DNA from: Apostichopus japonicus
Lineage: Eukaryota; Echinodermata; Holothuroidea; Aspidochirotida; Stichopodidae
Direction: 5' to 3'
NCBI RefSeq assembly: GCF_037975245.1
Contig: NC_092583.1
Coordinates: forward strand, 7,205,264 to 7,269,263
Length of the DNA: 64,000 nucleotides
The stretch's first letter is position 1; each line of letters opens with the position of its first letter. The translations under genes and the position numbers were made by a program. The notes below the pieces were generated by a model. That model ran no database searches and was not told the origin of the DNA. It worked only from the letters and a program-made list of their open reading frames with translations. Positions 25,401-40,400 of the stretch are shown piece after piece.

Positions 25401-28400
25401 AAATCAGAAACTCTGTTAACAATCGGTAAAATACAAACACGCTTCCTCATCTTAGGTATGAAAGGGACATGAAGACCAATGAGACAGGGTTTCTGAGCTT
25501 CAACTGCAAAGTGCTGACTTTTCATAGAGCAGCTGAGGTGTTTCCTTTCTAAGCTCCATTTGACAGATTTATCTGAAGGAAATTGTAAAACATTTTGCTT
25601 GTAAGTTTTTATAACATGGTGAAAGGTAGAACACGAATACTAACTATACCATAGATGATTTTAATGCGACAGTCTGGTGGTAGAAAATCCAACACTGCAT
25701 ACATAGAACATCAAAATAGTAAAATATTATGTTTCTAACTCTATGTATGGATGCAGGGTCACTTGATAAAACCCTGAAGTTTAACACAGCTTAAAGGTAC
25801 TATTTCCCTCTAGAAATGTTGTTTATTTCTCCCTAAAATGTGCAACATTTGAATGTTTGCTCTCAAGGTACAACTTAAGAGAGAAAGGGTCCTAGCAATG
25901 GAGATGATTTGTCTGGACCTTACTGTACTTCCTTCCTGAGATATTGACTTTTACATTACATAGAGCCAGAAGGCTTAGTGATTTTCTTCCCAATATTGTG
26001 TTTGTGTACTTAGGTGGTTTCACATATCAAGTGTGACTTTCATTCCAGCTTTACTTTATCAGTTAAAACACAGCAAAAGAAAAAAAATAGACCTGTTTGT
26101 AAGACACCAGAGTACACATCAAGACCCATCTGGTTAGTTGTAGTTAAAGCACAGTGTGGAATAATCAAGGTGACTGGCTTGTGTAAAGTAAGGCTTTCTG
26201 GACCAAATTTCACAAAGGGGGTCAACCTGAGATTCTTGTTTGAGGAAGGTCCTTTAATGGCAGGTTCAGTAGAAACCCACAGACTAACAATCCTTCCAGT
26301 GTGTAGTGCCCCAGCTGGTACACACAGGCTAACACCTGCGATAAACATCTCTCCTCCACGCTGATCAAAGTATTGTTCTTTATAAAGATTTGACCCTGGG
26401 AACAAAGGAAGTCTCTCTGGAGGAGAAAAGTAATATATTTCATGTGAAAGGAAAGTATTTTGCCACTTTCATTGAAAATGTGTTAATTGCATATACTGTT
26501 TCAATTCACATTATGAAAATAGCCTCTTTAACACAAATCTGCCTTAATCTTTTGGCTATTTGTAGAAATTACAATAATGAAAGGTGGAACAGTGAACATA
26601 CGACATATTTAATGTGATAAATGGAAATAAATGTAGAAGAGAATTGTTCGTTAACAGTAACAAGACTTAGGTTTATTTACAGCATCTAGATAACATATCT
26701 ATTTTGTAGCTAATTTGTGAGTAATATTCCTAAAAAAAATAAATAAGAAAATATTTTTTCTTCCATGAACACTGAAGCAGTCAAGGGAATGAAATGTGGT
26801 TCTAGATTGTCATATAAGATTGAGGTTAATAAAATCGGAAGACATAAATAAGAAATACCCATTGAGCTGAATATATGGGAACTTTACCATGCTCTTCCTT
26901 TGCAAGCAGCAACAGCCGTCTTCCCAAGTCCAGCTTTCCATGAGACAATTTCAAGGCTCTTTGGACATCCAGTCTCTTGTATCCCTCTTCAATTAAAATT
27001 TTGAAATTGACTGACAATTGTGGTTCCCTCTTTGAAATGACTACCGGTTTCTCTGGAACTTTTACCTGAAACAATAATGTTGAAATAGTACAAATTGTTT
27101 ATTAAATTCACATTTGTTATCATTATTTGATGAAAATACTGCATTTGGTTTGGCTAAGTAAATCTCTACACAGACTTCTTGTGCATTTGATATCTATACA
27201 TGTAACTTTAAGTAAACAGAAACTGTCACAATTAGTGGAAGGATGAATTTACAGACAGACTTGTATGACAGCAAAAAGAATACTTTTCATATCAGTAAGT
27301 ACAGTCTGTACTAGACCTTCTAAACTTCTAAGATCTTGGCTTTATTCAAAGTGACTTTTGTTTTGCTTCACACTTAACATGTTAAGTCTTTACAATGTTT
27401 TACAAAGCACAAACCATTTTCTTATCATCTTTCTCTCCTTCGTTTTCCTTTCCATTCTTCCCTTGTGACGTATCAATGTACTCCAGCACCAGTCTTGTCA
27501 CCTTATTAAAGTGAATAGCTTTCAATCCTTCATACAGTCCGATCAATCTGCCTGGCATGATGAGCACTCTTTCATCCAATATTTTCATCAGTATCTTTCC
27601 AGATTCTGCTGCTTCCTGAATTGTTTCATTTTCTGCTGGATTGAGCTCGAACACCATGCCTAGCTTTTGACAATGTTGTTTATCCAGAAGCTTTGCAATG
27701 TCTCCTTTCAGCTTTTCATACTTTTGTAAGTCTGAAAGTGAGGACAACAACATTCACATTACATTCAAAGGAGAGAAAAGACTAGATTCGCATGTATAAC
27801 TAAGAGTGCTTGAATCACAGGCTAGTTGTGCGCCAGGTTTCAACAATGAGCAATTTTCACAACTAACATGCACAAGTAAGTACACAACTGGCCCACAAGA
27901 AGCATGCAACCTGCATGGAGAACGTTGATGCGTGCACACAATAAATTGGTGAAGTATACTGTCCACAAGTTGCGTGCAACTTTTCAACTTTTACCCCTCG
28001 TCTTGTGCATAAGTTCTTGTCTTGTATACAGTTTCACTTTCAAAATTTTCTTTGAGCTACAAAGTAGTTGTTGATTAAATGTCTACCAATGAAAATTAGT
28101 TGTTATAAGTGACACGTAGGTGTGTCTACTCCTTAAACCAAATGCTATTACATTTTCACATCTACTTAGACACTCACCTGGGTCCATGTTCTGTATGTTT
28201 GCTTACTTTTTCATCTCCACTAACACACGCTTACCTGGTGTATGTCTAGAATAATGAGCATTCATTTTAGTTTTTGTTCCAACTTCACTTTAGATGCAGG
28301 TCAGGGTGGACTAATAAAACCCCAAGTCCAACCATTCGTTAAATTCCACTTAAAAACTCACCTAGATGTAGTTCTCTAAAAAGAATATCCTGACTTTCTG

Positions 28401-31400
28401 GAGATATGAGAATGTTTTTCACCTGAAGAAAAAACAAAAAATGTATGACCAATGACAACTTTAAATGTATCTATCACACTCCTGTGAATGATAAGGATTA
28501 AAGTAGGAATGTAACGTAGAACAAAAGGGCTGAGACATTATAAATTTGTGAAATCCCGAGGAAAAGGATTATGTTTATGACAACATATACCTATCATTTA
28601 TGGAGTATTTAATTGGTACCTAAGATACCATCAAAACAAAGTTTCCAATAACGGTTGACCTGTGCTTAGCATATAACACATGTAATATGTACATTTTTAT
28701 CAGCATTTCACTGTATTTTGAGTTAAATATTTTTTTAAGCAACACCAAAGTCTCGGAAAACGGTATCAAAATAAGAAACCTAGGTACACCAGTGAGTGAC
28801 TGAAAAAAAGATAATACTTGAAAAACAGACTATTATAATTCAATTAAATTCAATTGTCATCCACCATCAAGTTTACAAAGAAAATGATTCATGAGAGAAC
28901 ATGCAACAAATAACTAGAATTCAGTTCCAGCACTACATTATTCAGTTAGCCTGAAAACAGTTGCAAGACTTAATTCCAGCAGACAGGACATTACTAAGCA
29001 AAGAAATGATCAGAAGAGAGAAGACGCCGCTGCTAATATGAGAACACAAACAGCTAGAAGACAATCATCAGAACATAACTCACCTTTGATTGGAGGATAA
29101 GGGCTGTCTGGTTCATTTCATGTTGTGATACTTTTAACTTCACATCAACCATGTCAGTGTCTCCATCGTTGTTTCTTTGAAGTCTGAACTGATGAGAGAC
29201 TCTACTGGCAGCACAGAGGTGATCAATGTCTACACGCTAATGGATTAAAAATATTGAAGATCAATGTACTGAGGATGAGAATGCTTGATATGTACTCAAA
29301 GAAACAATTCCAAACTTTTATAGAAACAAATTAAGGAAAACCTGGTAATTGTATTAAAGAATTCCATAACAATATTTAGGTTAATTTTGTTCAATGGGGT
29401 AGAAACCGTACAGGAATAAAGTTGAGTCATAGATGGTCCTGTCATTGTAGATGTCATTGTATATGGGCTTATATCAATCCTTTTGTTTTGATGAGTTTTC
29501 AGAGAATTACTAGGAGGGCAAGTAATTGTCTCACTCATTCCTGCTCACAGGACAGCCACCTAATCAACAACCCACTCCAGCAACTGCAAGTTTGCCACAG
29601 CACCTGAACACTAACTTAAGAACACAAAAGGAGGTGAATTAAAGACATCCCCATTCATGATCCCCAAAGTGCAGCCATGGTGAGTGAAGCTTTTTATCAA
29701 ACAATGTGAAAATAGGAACAAACCTTTCTTCCTAATTCATGAACCGAAATACCATCCCTCGCAAGATTCTGCTAAACAACACTGCCCACCAGACGTTTGC
29801 ATAGATTCTGGTCATTGTTTGTTTTTTTTAACCACAAAGAGGTCGTTGTAGGGCCAACATTCTAACCACTACAACATTTTAATCTACCCTAGGTAGCCAA
29901 TCCCTAACTACCTTTCCTTAAATGTAATGTTAGAAGACAAATTTGAATATATTGGTGATTAAAACCTTTCTTGATTCTTCCTTCATCAGGTGGTAACTAT
30001 CACCAGGCGATGACATCATCAGATCAATGTAAGAGGCATAATCTCTGCCGTCATTCAATGTCCGGGTAACTTGAAATGTTGTATAGTTTCCTAGACTCAG
30101 TTTGGACTGGTAGTCCTCTAACAACAACTAAAACATCAGAACATGGAATAGTTAATTAAAAAACAAACAGAGTCAATTATGCAATTTGTTGTGTAGCTTC
30201 ACTATTCTTCATCAATACTGCTATAGCAAGTAACAGCAGTTTCTGTTCCCTAAAATGAATAAAATTACCAATTAATGTTGCTTGTTTCTATCAGATCCTC
30301 TAAATCATTGTTGCAAATTAAGTGTAAATGTCTGGTATTTCATATGTAACAGTGTTTTCGTTTTGTTAAACTATGATGAATCAATAAATATGTCACACAA
30401 ATGTACCCTTAACCAATCACTTCATAATTTGCCAGTAATACATGATCCGACCTACAGATCACAGCACAAAGCAGAATTCACCTCAAACTGCTACACCTAT
30501 CACCATGGTAACAGGAGATTATCCTTACCTTGTACTCTTCATCACTGTCCTTACAGAAACAAACAGTTATTAAAATATCATCTTGGGCATCCAGTATCCC
30601 GTCAATAAATGGAACAATACGGAATATATGCTTCTGTTCTGTTTCTTGGCTGACTAAATTAACAAAGACGTAACTCAGAATGTAAATATCAAGACTGATC
30701 TTCTCCGGTTCTAGCTTCCAATCAACAGATTTCTCTTCAGTCCAAGTGATTTCACCTATAATAAGTAATATTATATAAATATTTAACTTGGTCATCTTAA
30801 ATACAGTAAATATGAAGAGCTTATTAAATTAGATATATTTTACCTTACTGATTCTCAGAATTTAACTCATTTTACTTCTCCTTACATCAAATGCATTTAA
30901 AGTGTTCTTTGGTCACCATCTTTACCTTCTTGTAAATTTTCTTCATCTTTCAGACCAGTGAAGATAATAACACCATGTCGATCTGGCTCAGGGATAATAG
31001 CCGAGTGAGGAATAATCAGCTGGGCTGGCTTGTTGAGGGCGAGTCCTTCTGGCTCTAGTTTTATCAGGGGTGTCATTCTGCCTCTACGTGCACTTCCAGG
31101 GAGGTGTATGTCAGGATCATAAATCACTTTAACAGAAATTACACCTTCATAGGATAAAGCGTCTTCAGGAATAGTCAGATGTACCCCCATGATGCTAATA
31201 GTTCCACCTTCACATTTTATCCTGTGTTCAATGTATGAGTGATTGTGCCTCATTTCAAGTATAGTTGAATCTTTTCTTTGTTTTGGTAGTTCTTCTCCCT
31301 CTGTTCTCTCCCCCAAACTCTCCTTACTATGGTCATGATCTTCCTCTCTTTCATCAGAAGCTTGTGATGGAGTTGATCCATCATCAGGGACAAATTTGAC

Positions 31401-34400
31401 ATTTTTAACTAAAAATAGAATAATAGAAACACAATTACAAGTAACTGATGCTTTGATATAGAAAACCAGAATACAAAAATGCATTGTAGTTTTGATGATG
31501 TAACATGAGCAGTTTTCTTCCTGAAGCTGACATAATGTTTACGTAGTGAGGGTCTACAACATATCTTTTAGTAATACAGTGAAAAGCAGTGTGATGTAAC
31601 AACAATAACTTCACAATGACACAGGCTGTCCTGAAATGACCATTGACCTGAACAACAGGCTTCTTGTACTTAATGTGAGAGGTACTGTACATCAACATAC
31701 TAAATATGACATTTGTCCCCTGGTGAACTCAAACGACCATTAAACTCTGCCCACAACATTAGGCTTCTTGAACTCAATGTGGTACAATGACATACCCAAA
31801 AAATGCGATCTTTCTAGGCTTCCCTTGTAATATTATGTTTAAGAATACCTATAAGTGTAAAGAGACAGGTAAGAGGGGAGTGAGGAAAATGTTTGGCATT
31901 TGTTGACTTCAAATGTCCGTATTAATTGTTTCAATTTCTGTAAAGCGCTTCGAGCAGCGTTGCTGATGAATGCGCTATATAAGTACTATTTTATTATTAT
32001 TTTTATTATTACTGTACTATTTTTGTTTTATGTATTCTGATTGCATCCTTCCATTCGTTCTTACCTGGCCAGTCAAGCAGTTCAGGTGATTGGTTTTCTT
32101 CAAACTGAAAGAGGTCAATTTTAGACTGATAGGGAGCTAAAAGATTTTCATTTGTTTGGTTTAGCTGAATATGAACCAAACCCTTTTGTAGGTTAGTGAC
32201 ATCGTACATGTTGATGATGTTTCGTGTTTTCATGAATTTAATCAGAGTGATTCCCGGTGTCTCTATCAGAGAAACCCGGCGTAGCATATCAGTTTCTGCC
32301 GGTGGTAGACCAAATAGAATTGCTAATTTCAGGGTGCTGTCTAGAGTAAGATCGTCGGCAACATTGACCATTAATCTGCCGTAATCAGCTGAAATGTAAA
32401 TAAAAGTAAGAATAAAATAAAGTTAAAGATAATACTCAGCACAACAAACCAATTGATGAAACTGATTATTTAATAATGCATGATATCACATTTTCCAATT
32501 ATTCATTTGATTATTAGATTGCTTTGTATCGCATTAATCTATAACAACAAAGTACATTTCTTTAAAATCAGTTCTATAGCAGAAGAAGATATAATCAATG
32601 TGGAATATGAATAAATTCCTTTTTGGAGTACTGTTGATGTAACTCCTTATCTACACAACAAGCATCTGTGTTACCATAGCAACTTTAACTGTCACCTTTT
32701 TAGATGAAAATTGATTTCCAAATCAAAAATATACTCTTCAGCTTTTAGGAGGGAGTGATGACAGAAAAAGTAAAAACATTATAAAGAGGAATTAGATGAG
32801 GCTTTTATTTTCTAAAATATTTTACAAGAAAGACATTGCAGGTGTTGACATGCCTTATGTTATTTGCTTTTTGACCCTGGCGATATGTATATAAATCTAT
32901 ATGACACTCTTTACACTCAGAAAACATACCAACCATCAGGGTCTTGTGATGTGCCCCTGACGCTAATAACCATGTATGCTTTTTTTACACTTTGTCTTTT
33001 CGAAATTGTCAGAGTTTCGTATCCAACAGAACGCACTTTAAACATGGATTTACTGTACTTTTGATATTAATTGCTTTAGTTTTATTTATTTTTTCTCTGT
33101 GTCAGAAAATGCTTGACCTGTGCTTGTTAGTGCATGTGAGGCAATCAGGCTTGTGTTGCTAAGGAACGGTGAATCCTGTCGTCTGCTACCTACGTCAATG
33201 TACACTGTACACATACAGTCCTGATGTGCTGCATGTGTTTCATCTGCAGTTCAATCTTTTGAAAGGAACTAGCATCTTAGCAATTGAAAAATTGCAGTAA
33301 ACATTAGTATGTGCATCACTTAGCTAAAATTCTAGGTTTCCCAAGATATGTCTATGATCGACTCCCAAAGGACCTTAGTTTAATTGCTATAAATTTGCTT
33401 CAAGTATACAACAGATACCTGATCACACGACTACCAGAGGAGTAGTGCAACATTTGAAGTTTCATAGCAGTCTGGTGAATAAAGGACTAAGCTAAATTAG
33501 TGACAGTGTATTGCTTCGGGTGAGAAAGAAGAACCAGGAAAAGATTGACAAGGAAGACTACGCATCTTGTACAACCATTCCCATATCAAATCTGCATTGA
33601 CAGTTAATGTCACAAATCAATTAATTCCCAGACTAACCATTTAAAAAAGATTTAACTTGTTTCCATGTTACCCCTCGATTTATTTACACCTGTGTACAGC
33701 TCACTTGAATTTTCAATATCTCAACATTATTGACAATGCATCTACAATAATTAAATAGACTCAAGGCACCCCCCTCCCCCCACCCCCTCTGTCCCTCTTC
33801 CTACAACTCACCTGACAGCTTTGAAGATCTGCAGGCAGGACTATTTAAAAACAGACAGACTGTATATGGAATTATTTTACTGCATGCTTGATATTTACAT
33901 TGAGCAACAGTATTTATATTTTCATTGTGATCCTACCTGCCAAAGTTGATTCCTGTGATATGTCTGGACTTTCGCACTCTTCATGTAGGGTTTCTTCCGC
34001 CGTAACAGATGCATATGAAGCCTGCATATACAAAACATAGAAAAGATATCTTATTTGATGAACTGAAACTTTAGACCAGAGGGAAACGTCTCCCAGCGGT
34101 AACTTGCCTTGACCTCCACCCAAAATAAAAGGGTTCTTGTACTCACTATAAAGGAGACACATGCCAGATATGAGCTATGTTATGTATTACATTTTGATAT
34201 ATCACGTTTACAAGGTTTTTGTATAAGGCTTTAAAGAATATGATCTTTGATGACCCCAAATGACCTTTGACCTCCACCACAAGCAATAATGTTCTTGTAT
34301 TCATTATAAGGAAGCCACAAAATAGAGCCAACAAAGTTTCCTTTTTGAAGATATTTTTTACCCCTGGTGACCTTAAATGAACTCTTGACGTACACCAAAC

Positions 34401-37400
34401 TGTGAAGAAAAACTACATAAGGCTATCCTACAATGCATATGAACTCCTTTGATGTTCAGGTTCTGGAGATTTTTTGAGATTTTCACATTTTGCCCTCTGC
34501 TGACCCCAAATGCCTTTTTATACCTCCATCCAAACCTATAGGGTTATTTTTACTAATTGTGGGGAAGCCACGTGCCAAATATGACAACTGCAGAGTTTAC
34601 TGATCTTGAGATATTGTGTTTACAATCTAGGGTGTCTAAGTACACAGCACACCCGTGCGCATCAACACAACCTAACTTGACTGCATAGTCTGCCTATGAT
34701 TAGTAACCACAAGAACCCCAGTTTTCCTATCTATCAACTGTCAAATGACACCAAATTTGTCTTTAGGTGATATAAGCAACTGACTTTAGCATAGATGAAT
34801 GTACTTATACTCACTTCACACTGCATGTAATCAAATCGAGCATGATTTTAGAACATTTTTTAACTCATTGAACTATTTTCTGTAAAAGCTCAAGATTTTG
34901 TTGTCACCTTTTAATACCTTCAACAGTGGAATATTTATCATAAATTCAACACATTAATAGTTTAGTCACAACATGATCCTAACTTCATAAACACAAACTT
35001 CTTGTCTACTGGTGGTATACTGGCTACACATACACACTGTACAATTAAACTGACTTAACTTAATCATACTTTTAGAGCACATTTCACACTTTCACAGATC
35101 ATGCGCCCGGTCTTGCCTGATCGGTACATCCGGCACGTGATCCGTGGGTCTGATCTACCATAAATCGGGATGTCCCGTAGCTATCTGTGGCAACCCGTAC
35201 CGGTCCGGCCTTCAGATACGTTGACAAATATTGAACTTGCTTTACAAAAATATGGGTCTAACCCACAGATGAAAAACCCGGTAGAGGACCCGTAGCAACC
35301 CGTAGACAATATGTAACCCTATGTAGTGGACCTAGTAAGCCGTGATCACATGATCTGTTCGTGCTGATATAGGTACGTATTGGTACATATTGAAACGGAT
35401 TGGGCCAAGTATTGGTACATATGCACTACGGCTGATACAACTTGCTATGGGTTGGATCGTGTTGTGACGGCTTTGTAATAACCCGTCATGGATAAACAGC
35501 CCATAGAAAGCCGTAGTAGAACCCTACGTTTTCTGTTCATATACGGGATAGACCGGGGAAGATATCTGTAACAATCCTAATCAACCCATAACAACGCCGT
35601 AGTAACCCATACTGGACCCATATCAACTCGTCCTGGATACGCATCATCGCCTTACGCTACGGATCGTTCAAAACTCACACCTGATCTGGGAAAGTGTGAA
35701 AGGGGCTTTACCAATTCTTGTTGATTCAAGGCTTCCCTAGTCTGTTTCAAGACCTCTTGTAAGGCCATGGATTCTTTGGCATATTCCAGTTGAGACTTCA
35801 CAAGTTCATCTTTTGTAGCTCTCAGACTTGATTTAGCCTCTTCCAGATCCTGTCATACAGTGAAAGAGACAAAAGGGATGCACCTCCCAGTGATTACTTG
35901 CAACATATTAAAGTTTATACTAGCAGTGACGTATCTCATGTCTGAAGGGAACATATTTTGTCACATTATTTTCAGGCAGGCTGAACTGATAATATTTTGA
36001 TCTTTACTTGAGGGAGTGTGTATTGCAATATTACTACATGGCTCAGAGAAATCACATGTTCAAAGTAAATTAGTGCAGATAACTGTGATCTCTTTCAGGG
36101 GAACGACCAGGAATTGGGGAATTACTGTTCTAGAAGAGGAATGTAGGCCTATCAAATTGAAAGACAGCCGTTCAATGATATCAATTTGTTTGATTAATTT
36201 TATGTTTTGATGGTCAATAAGTCCCATAATATGCTTTAATCTACTACATATTGTACCATAGCACATGCAGAATTCCTCTATTTAGCTAATTAATTTAAAC
36301 TGTAACTTGTACTAAACAATTAGAATAATGTGGTTTAACTTCAGTTTAGTAGAGAACTTGCATATAAACAAAGGATACAACCATGCATTGCAAACTCTCT
36401 GAAAGATCTGCCATTGAGATAAAGTGATTAAATACTTTTACCTACAGTGGGAAAAGAGAGAGACCTGTAGGCTAGGTGTAGCACTTAAAGACTTAAATAC
36501 AAATGGGATCTTGTACTCGTCATGTAAAAGTTTCGTGCCTAGAAGGATCTTTGTCAAATTTCTACTTCTTGATTGTTCCACTCCTTGATCCTTTACATGT
36601 TTTGATTTACCTCACTTAACCTCAATGACCTTTGACCTCTATTAATATGTAAAGAGTTAATGTACATCATATGAACTAAATATCATGCTTTTATCAAATC
36701 TTGAGACAAAGAGCTGTTAATATGTTCATCATTGGACCTCTACTGTTGAACATCATAAACATTCCCTAATTTCTGAAAATAAAATGTTGTGTTTGCAAAT
36801 GGTAGGCTACAAATTCACTTTAACACCACCAGATCAAACAGAATGGTAATCTTGTTCATAGTTAATAAATTTCTCATGAAGTCAGGTAACTAGGTCAAAA
36901 GATATCTATAATCACATACTATGTGAAGTCTAACCTCTTTCTGCTGCTGAAGTAATTCTTCCTTCTCATCCTTCAATGTCTTCAGTTTGTTCTCAGCTGT
37001 ATTCAATGTATGTCTGAAGTCTTTGTCTGTTGCCTTCAATGCATCTTTGAATTGTTGTCTTTCCTCCTCTGTTGTCTTTAGTGTTCCTTTCAGCTGTTGT
37101 CTTTCTCCCTCTGTTGTCTTCAATGTATCTTTCAATTGTTGTCTATCCTCCTCTGTTGTCTTTAGTCTCCCAGTCAGCTTTTGTCTTTCCTCCTCTGTTG
37201 CCTTCAATGTATCTTTCAATTGTTGTCTTTCCTCCTCTGTTGCCTTCAATGCATCTTTCAATTGTTGTCTTTCCTCCTCTGTTGTCTTTAGTGTTCCTTT
37301 CAGCTGTTGTCTTTCTCCCTCTGTTGTCTTCAATGTATCTTTCAATTGTTGTCTTTCCTCCTCTGTTGTCTTTAGTCTCCCAGTCAGCTTTTGTCTCTCC

Positions 37401-40400
37401 TCCTCTGTTGCCTTCAATGCATCTTTCAATTGTTGTCTTTCCTCCTCTGTTGTCTCTAGACTCCCAGTCAGCTGTTTTCTTTCCTCCTCTGTTGCCGTCA
37501 ATGTATCTTTCAATTGTTGTCTTTCCTCATCTATTGTCTTAAGCCTATCAGTCAGCTGTTGTCTTTCCTCCTCTGTTGCCTTCAATGCATCCTTGTATTG
37601 TTGTCTTTCCTCCTCTGTTGTCTTTAATGTTCCTTTCAATTGTTGTCTTTCCTCCTCTGTTGTCTTTAGTCTTCCAGTGAGCTGCTGTTTTTCATCTTCT
37701 GATTCAATTAGTTTTTGAGAGAGTTCCTGCCTTTTGTCTTCTAATGCCTTTAGTTGATCTTTTAGTATTTTTTTGGTAAACTTTGAATCTGAAACAACAT
37801 ATAAGATGCAAACATGGTTAAAGATTGTCTTCCACCCAAGAGATTTAGTTACTGTATGTAACTAAACACAGTTCAATGTATCTTAATTATTTGTGCTATA
37901 CAACTTCCAAGATAATATTGTCACAAACTTTCACCAAATTTAGTGAGCTCACATTTTGGTTCAACTTTAGCATGTTATTTGAGGTGACACTGCAAATCTT
38001 TCACTTTCCTTGGTGTTGATTTTGCCCAGTTTCTGAGCAATTGAACAAAGTCAAGCCCCTTCGTTGATCCTCCAATATATTAAGGATATTAAATTACAAA
38101 TTTCAAAATTTTACCGATCTTGTCTGAACATATCCCAAGTCAAACTTTTGAGTATATCCCATAATAAGTTACAGACTTATGAAAAGATTTGACTAAAATG
38201 CAAGACCTGCAGGAAACATGCAGTGTGGAATAATTACACTTTTGAACATCTAAATTGGGTTCTCTTTAACTGGGTTTGAAGTACTTTACATGTCATTGCA
38301 GCTATTGAATTTCTTGCCAACTTATTAATCACATTATTTGTGTCAAATGGTATTGATGCATGGTCCTTCTCCTATCATCAATGGGTTAATTAAGTTAAGC
38401 TAATATAATGGTATATTACATCATTGCCCACACAAAGAATAGATGCGTTTGCATGTTTGTTGATTCCTAGCATGTTTAACTTGTGAAGCTCTCTAATATA
38501 AACATACCTTGAGCTTGTTGGTAGATGGTCAATACTGCCATCAATTTACTCAGTCCTTTGTCAGAGCATGCTGTCATTAAATAGTTGATGTCATCAACAG
38601 AAACCTTCCCTGCCTCTCTGAGATGGTGGACAAGAGATGAAAAGGGTGTATCACTCTCAATAATGTCCTTTGATTCCTTAGCTGGAACTTTAAAGTAGTC
38701 ACGTAGCTTCTTACAATCATCTTTCTCAATCAATAACTCCAATGATGTGAAGAGGCTGTCAAAGAAAATGTCACTCTGTAACAAAATCGAAAAAAAATAT
38801 CAAATAAATATACTGGTGGTAGCAGGCTATGAAACAAAATAGATGATTGAGGCATTGAGACAGCAACATATTTAACGAAGGGATTGATTTTAATATGATG
38901 AAGGTATGGATAATGTGACTGTGATTTACCGAGTTACTTCAACTACAATATTTTATATATTTATTTAAGAAAAAAATTAAAAGTATTAAAAACGGATTGA
39001 TTTTTAAGTTGTACAGGTACATGCTTCTATATGAAGCTGTATCAGTGAGATTGTTGTAGATTTTCTTAATGATGCCACCAACTTATAATTATTCTTGCTT
39101 GGGCTAAACATTATTCTCCAAATTTAACCAATAATGCTACATTGTGACCCATGTTTGCATGGGAATGTAATCATGGACATGGAACTACTGAAATTGTCTT
39201 CTACTCTGGGCAATGTACAGTAGGTGGTCAGTAACATTAAAACACACACAAATCACCCTCTCCCTACCCCTTCTTATCTCTTACATTCTCCTTAAGTATT
39301 AACAATGTTGTTTTTCATGAGTTAACATATTAATTACTATGTCAACCATTGAGGCAGTGTTGTATTTTACACAGGTTTTTACTTACAGATTCACTTACTG
39401 TATATAAGCCTACAATCTTGCAATAGACATGTACTGAATGAGTACACAACTTACTTAGAAGCACTATAGGCTGGAAGATATGGTTTATGCTTGTAGGTTG
39501 TACAGCTAAACTACATGTGCTGCAGCACAAACGCCTGAATAATCAAAGTCCATGTGCACTGTCAAGACTTCTTTAAGATTGGTGTATACACTAAACTTTA
39601 TGTGTAGCTACTGCACTATGAGCTTTACACAGCTTCATGATAAAGAATGCATGTGAAACATGTACAGTAATTATTGAAAACTGTTCGCAGTTATCAACTA
39701 TAATGCTAAACCAAGTTTCCTGGGTTACTTAATCCTGTTAGACATAATTTACTAGTACATGGTGTGGCCTGGTGACATTTATAACCAGAATGCAAAATGA
39801 ATAGTGGTTTCAATGATGTAACATTCAGCTATTTTCTGCATTAATCTGACGTAATTATAGTGAGGGTGTACAACATACTTGATATTAGTAATACAGTGAA
39901 AAGCAGTGCGATGTGACAAACAATAAATTCACAATGACACAGGCTGTCCTGAAATGATCATTGACCTCAACAACAAGCTTCTTGTACTGTACTCCATGTG
40001 ATAGATACATCAACATACTAAATATGACATCAGTCCTTGTTGAAAGATTGTGTAAGACATGGTTTGACAATCTGAACCCCTGGTGAACTCAAACGACCAT
40101 TGACCTCCACCCACAACATGGCTTCTTGTACTCAATGTGGTACAATTACGTACCAAAACAATTGCGATCTGTCCAAGCTTCCCTTATGATATTATGTTAA
40201 GGAAGATGTGTTAGTGTGGAGAGACAGGTTAGAGGGGAGTGAAGTAAATGTTTGGCATTTGCTGACTTCAAATGACCTTTGACCTCCACCAAAAGCAATA
40301 ATAGGCTCCTTAAACTTAATATGGTACATCTACAAACCAATGAGATATGTCCTTTCTTGCAATATCATGTTTACAATGTTGTAACGATTTGACCTGTTGT

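Noticed and set aside
26014-26364. 116-codon plus-strand ORF
   Set aside because: Antisense of the second ZU5 exon.
36987-37718. 243-codon plus-strand ORF rich in SSVVFSVPFSCCLSP
   Set aside because: Exact antisense of the coiled-coil repeat exon; the sense frame has splice sites and phase continuity.
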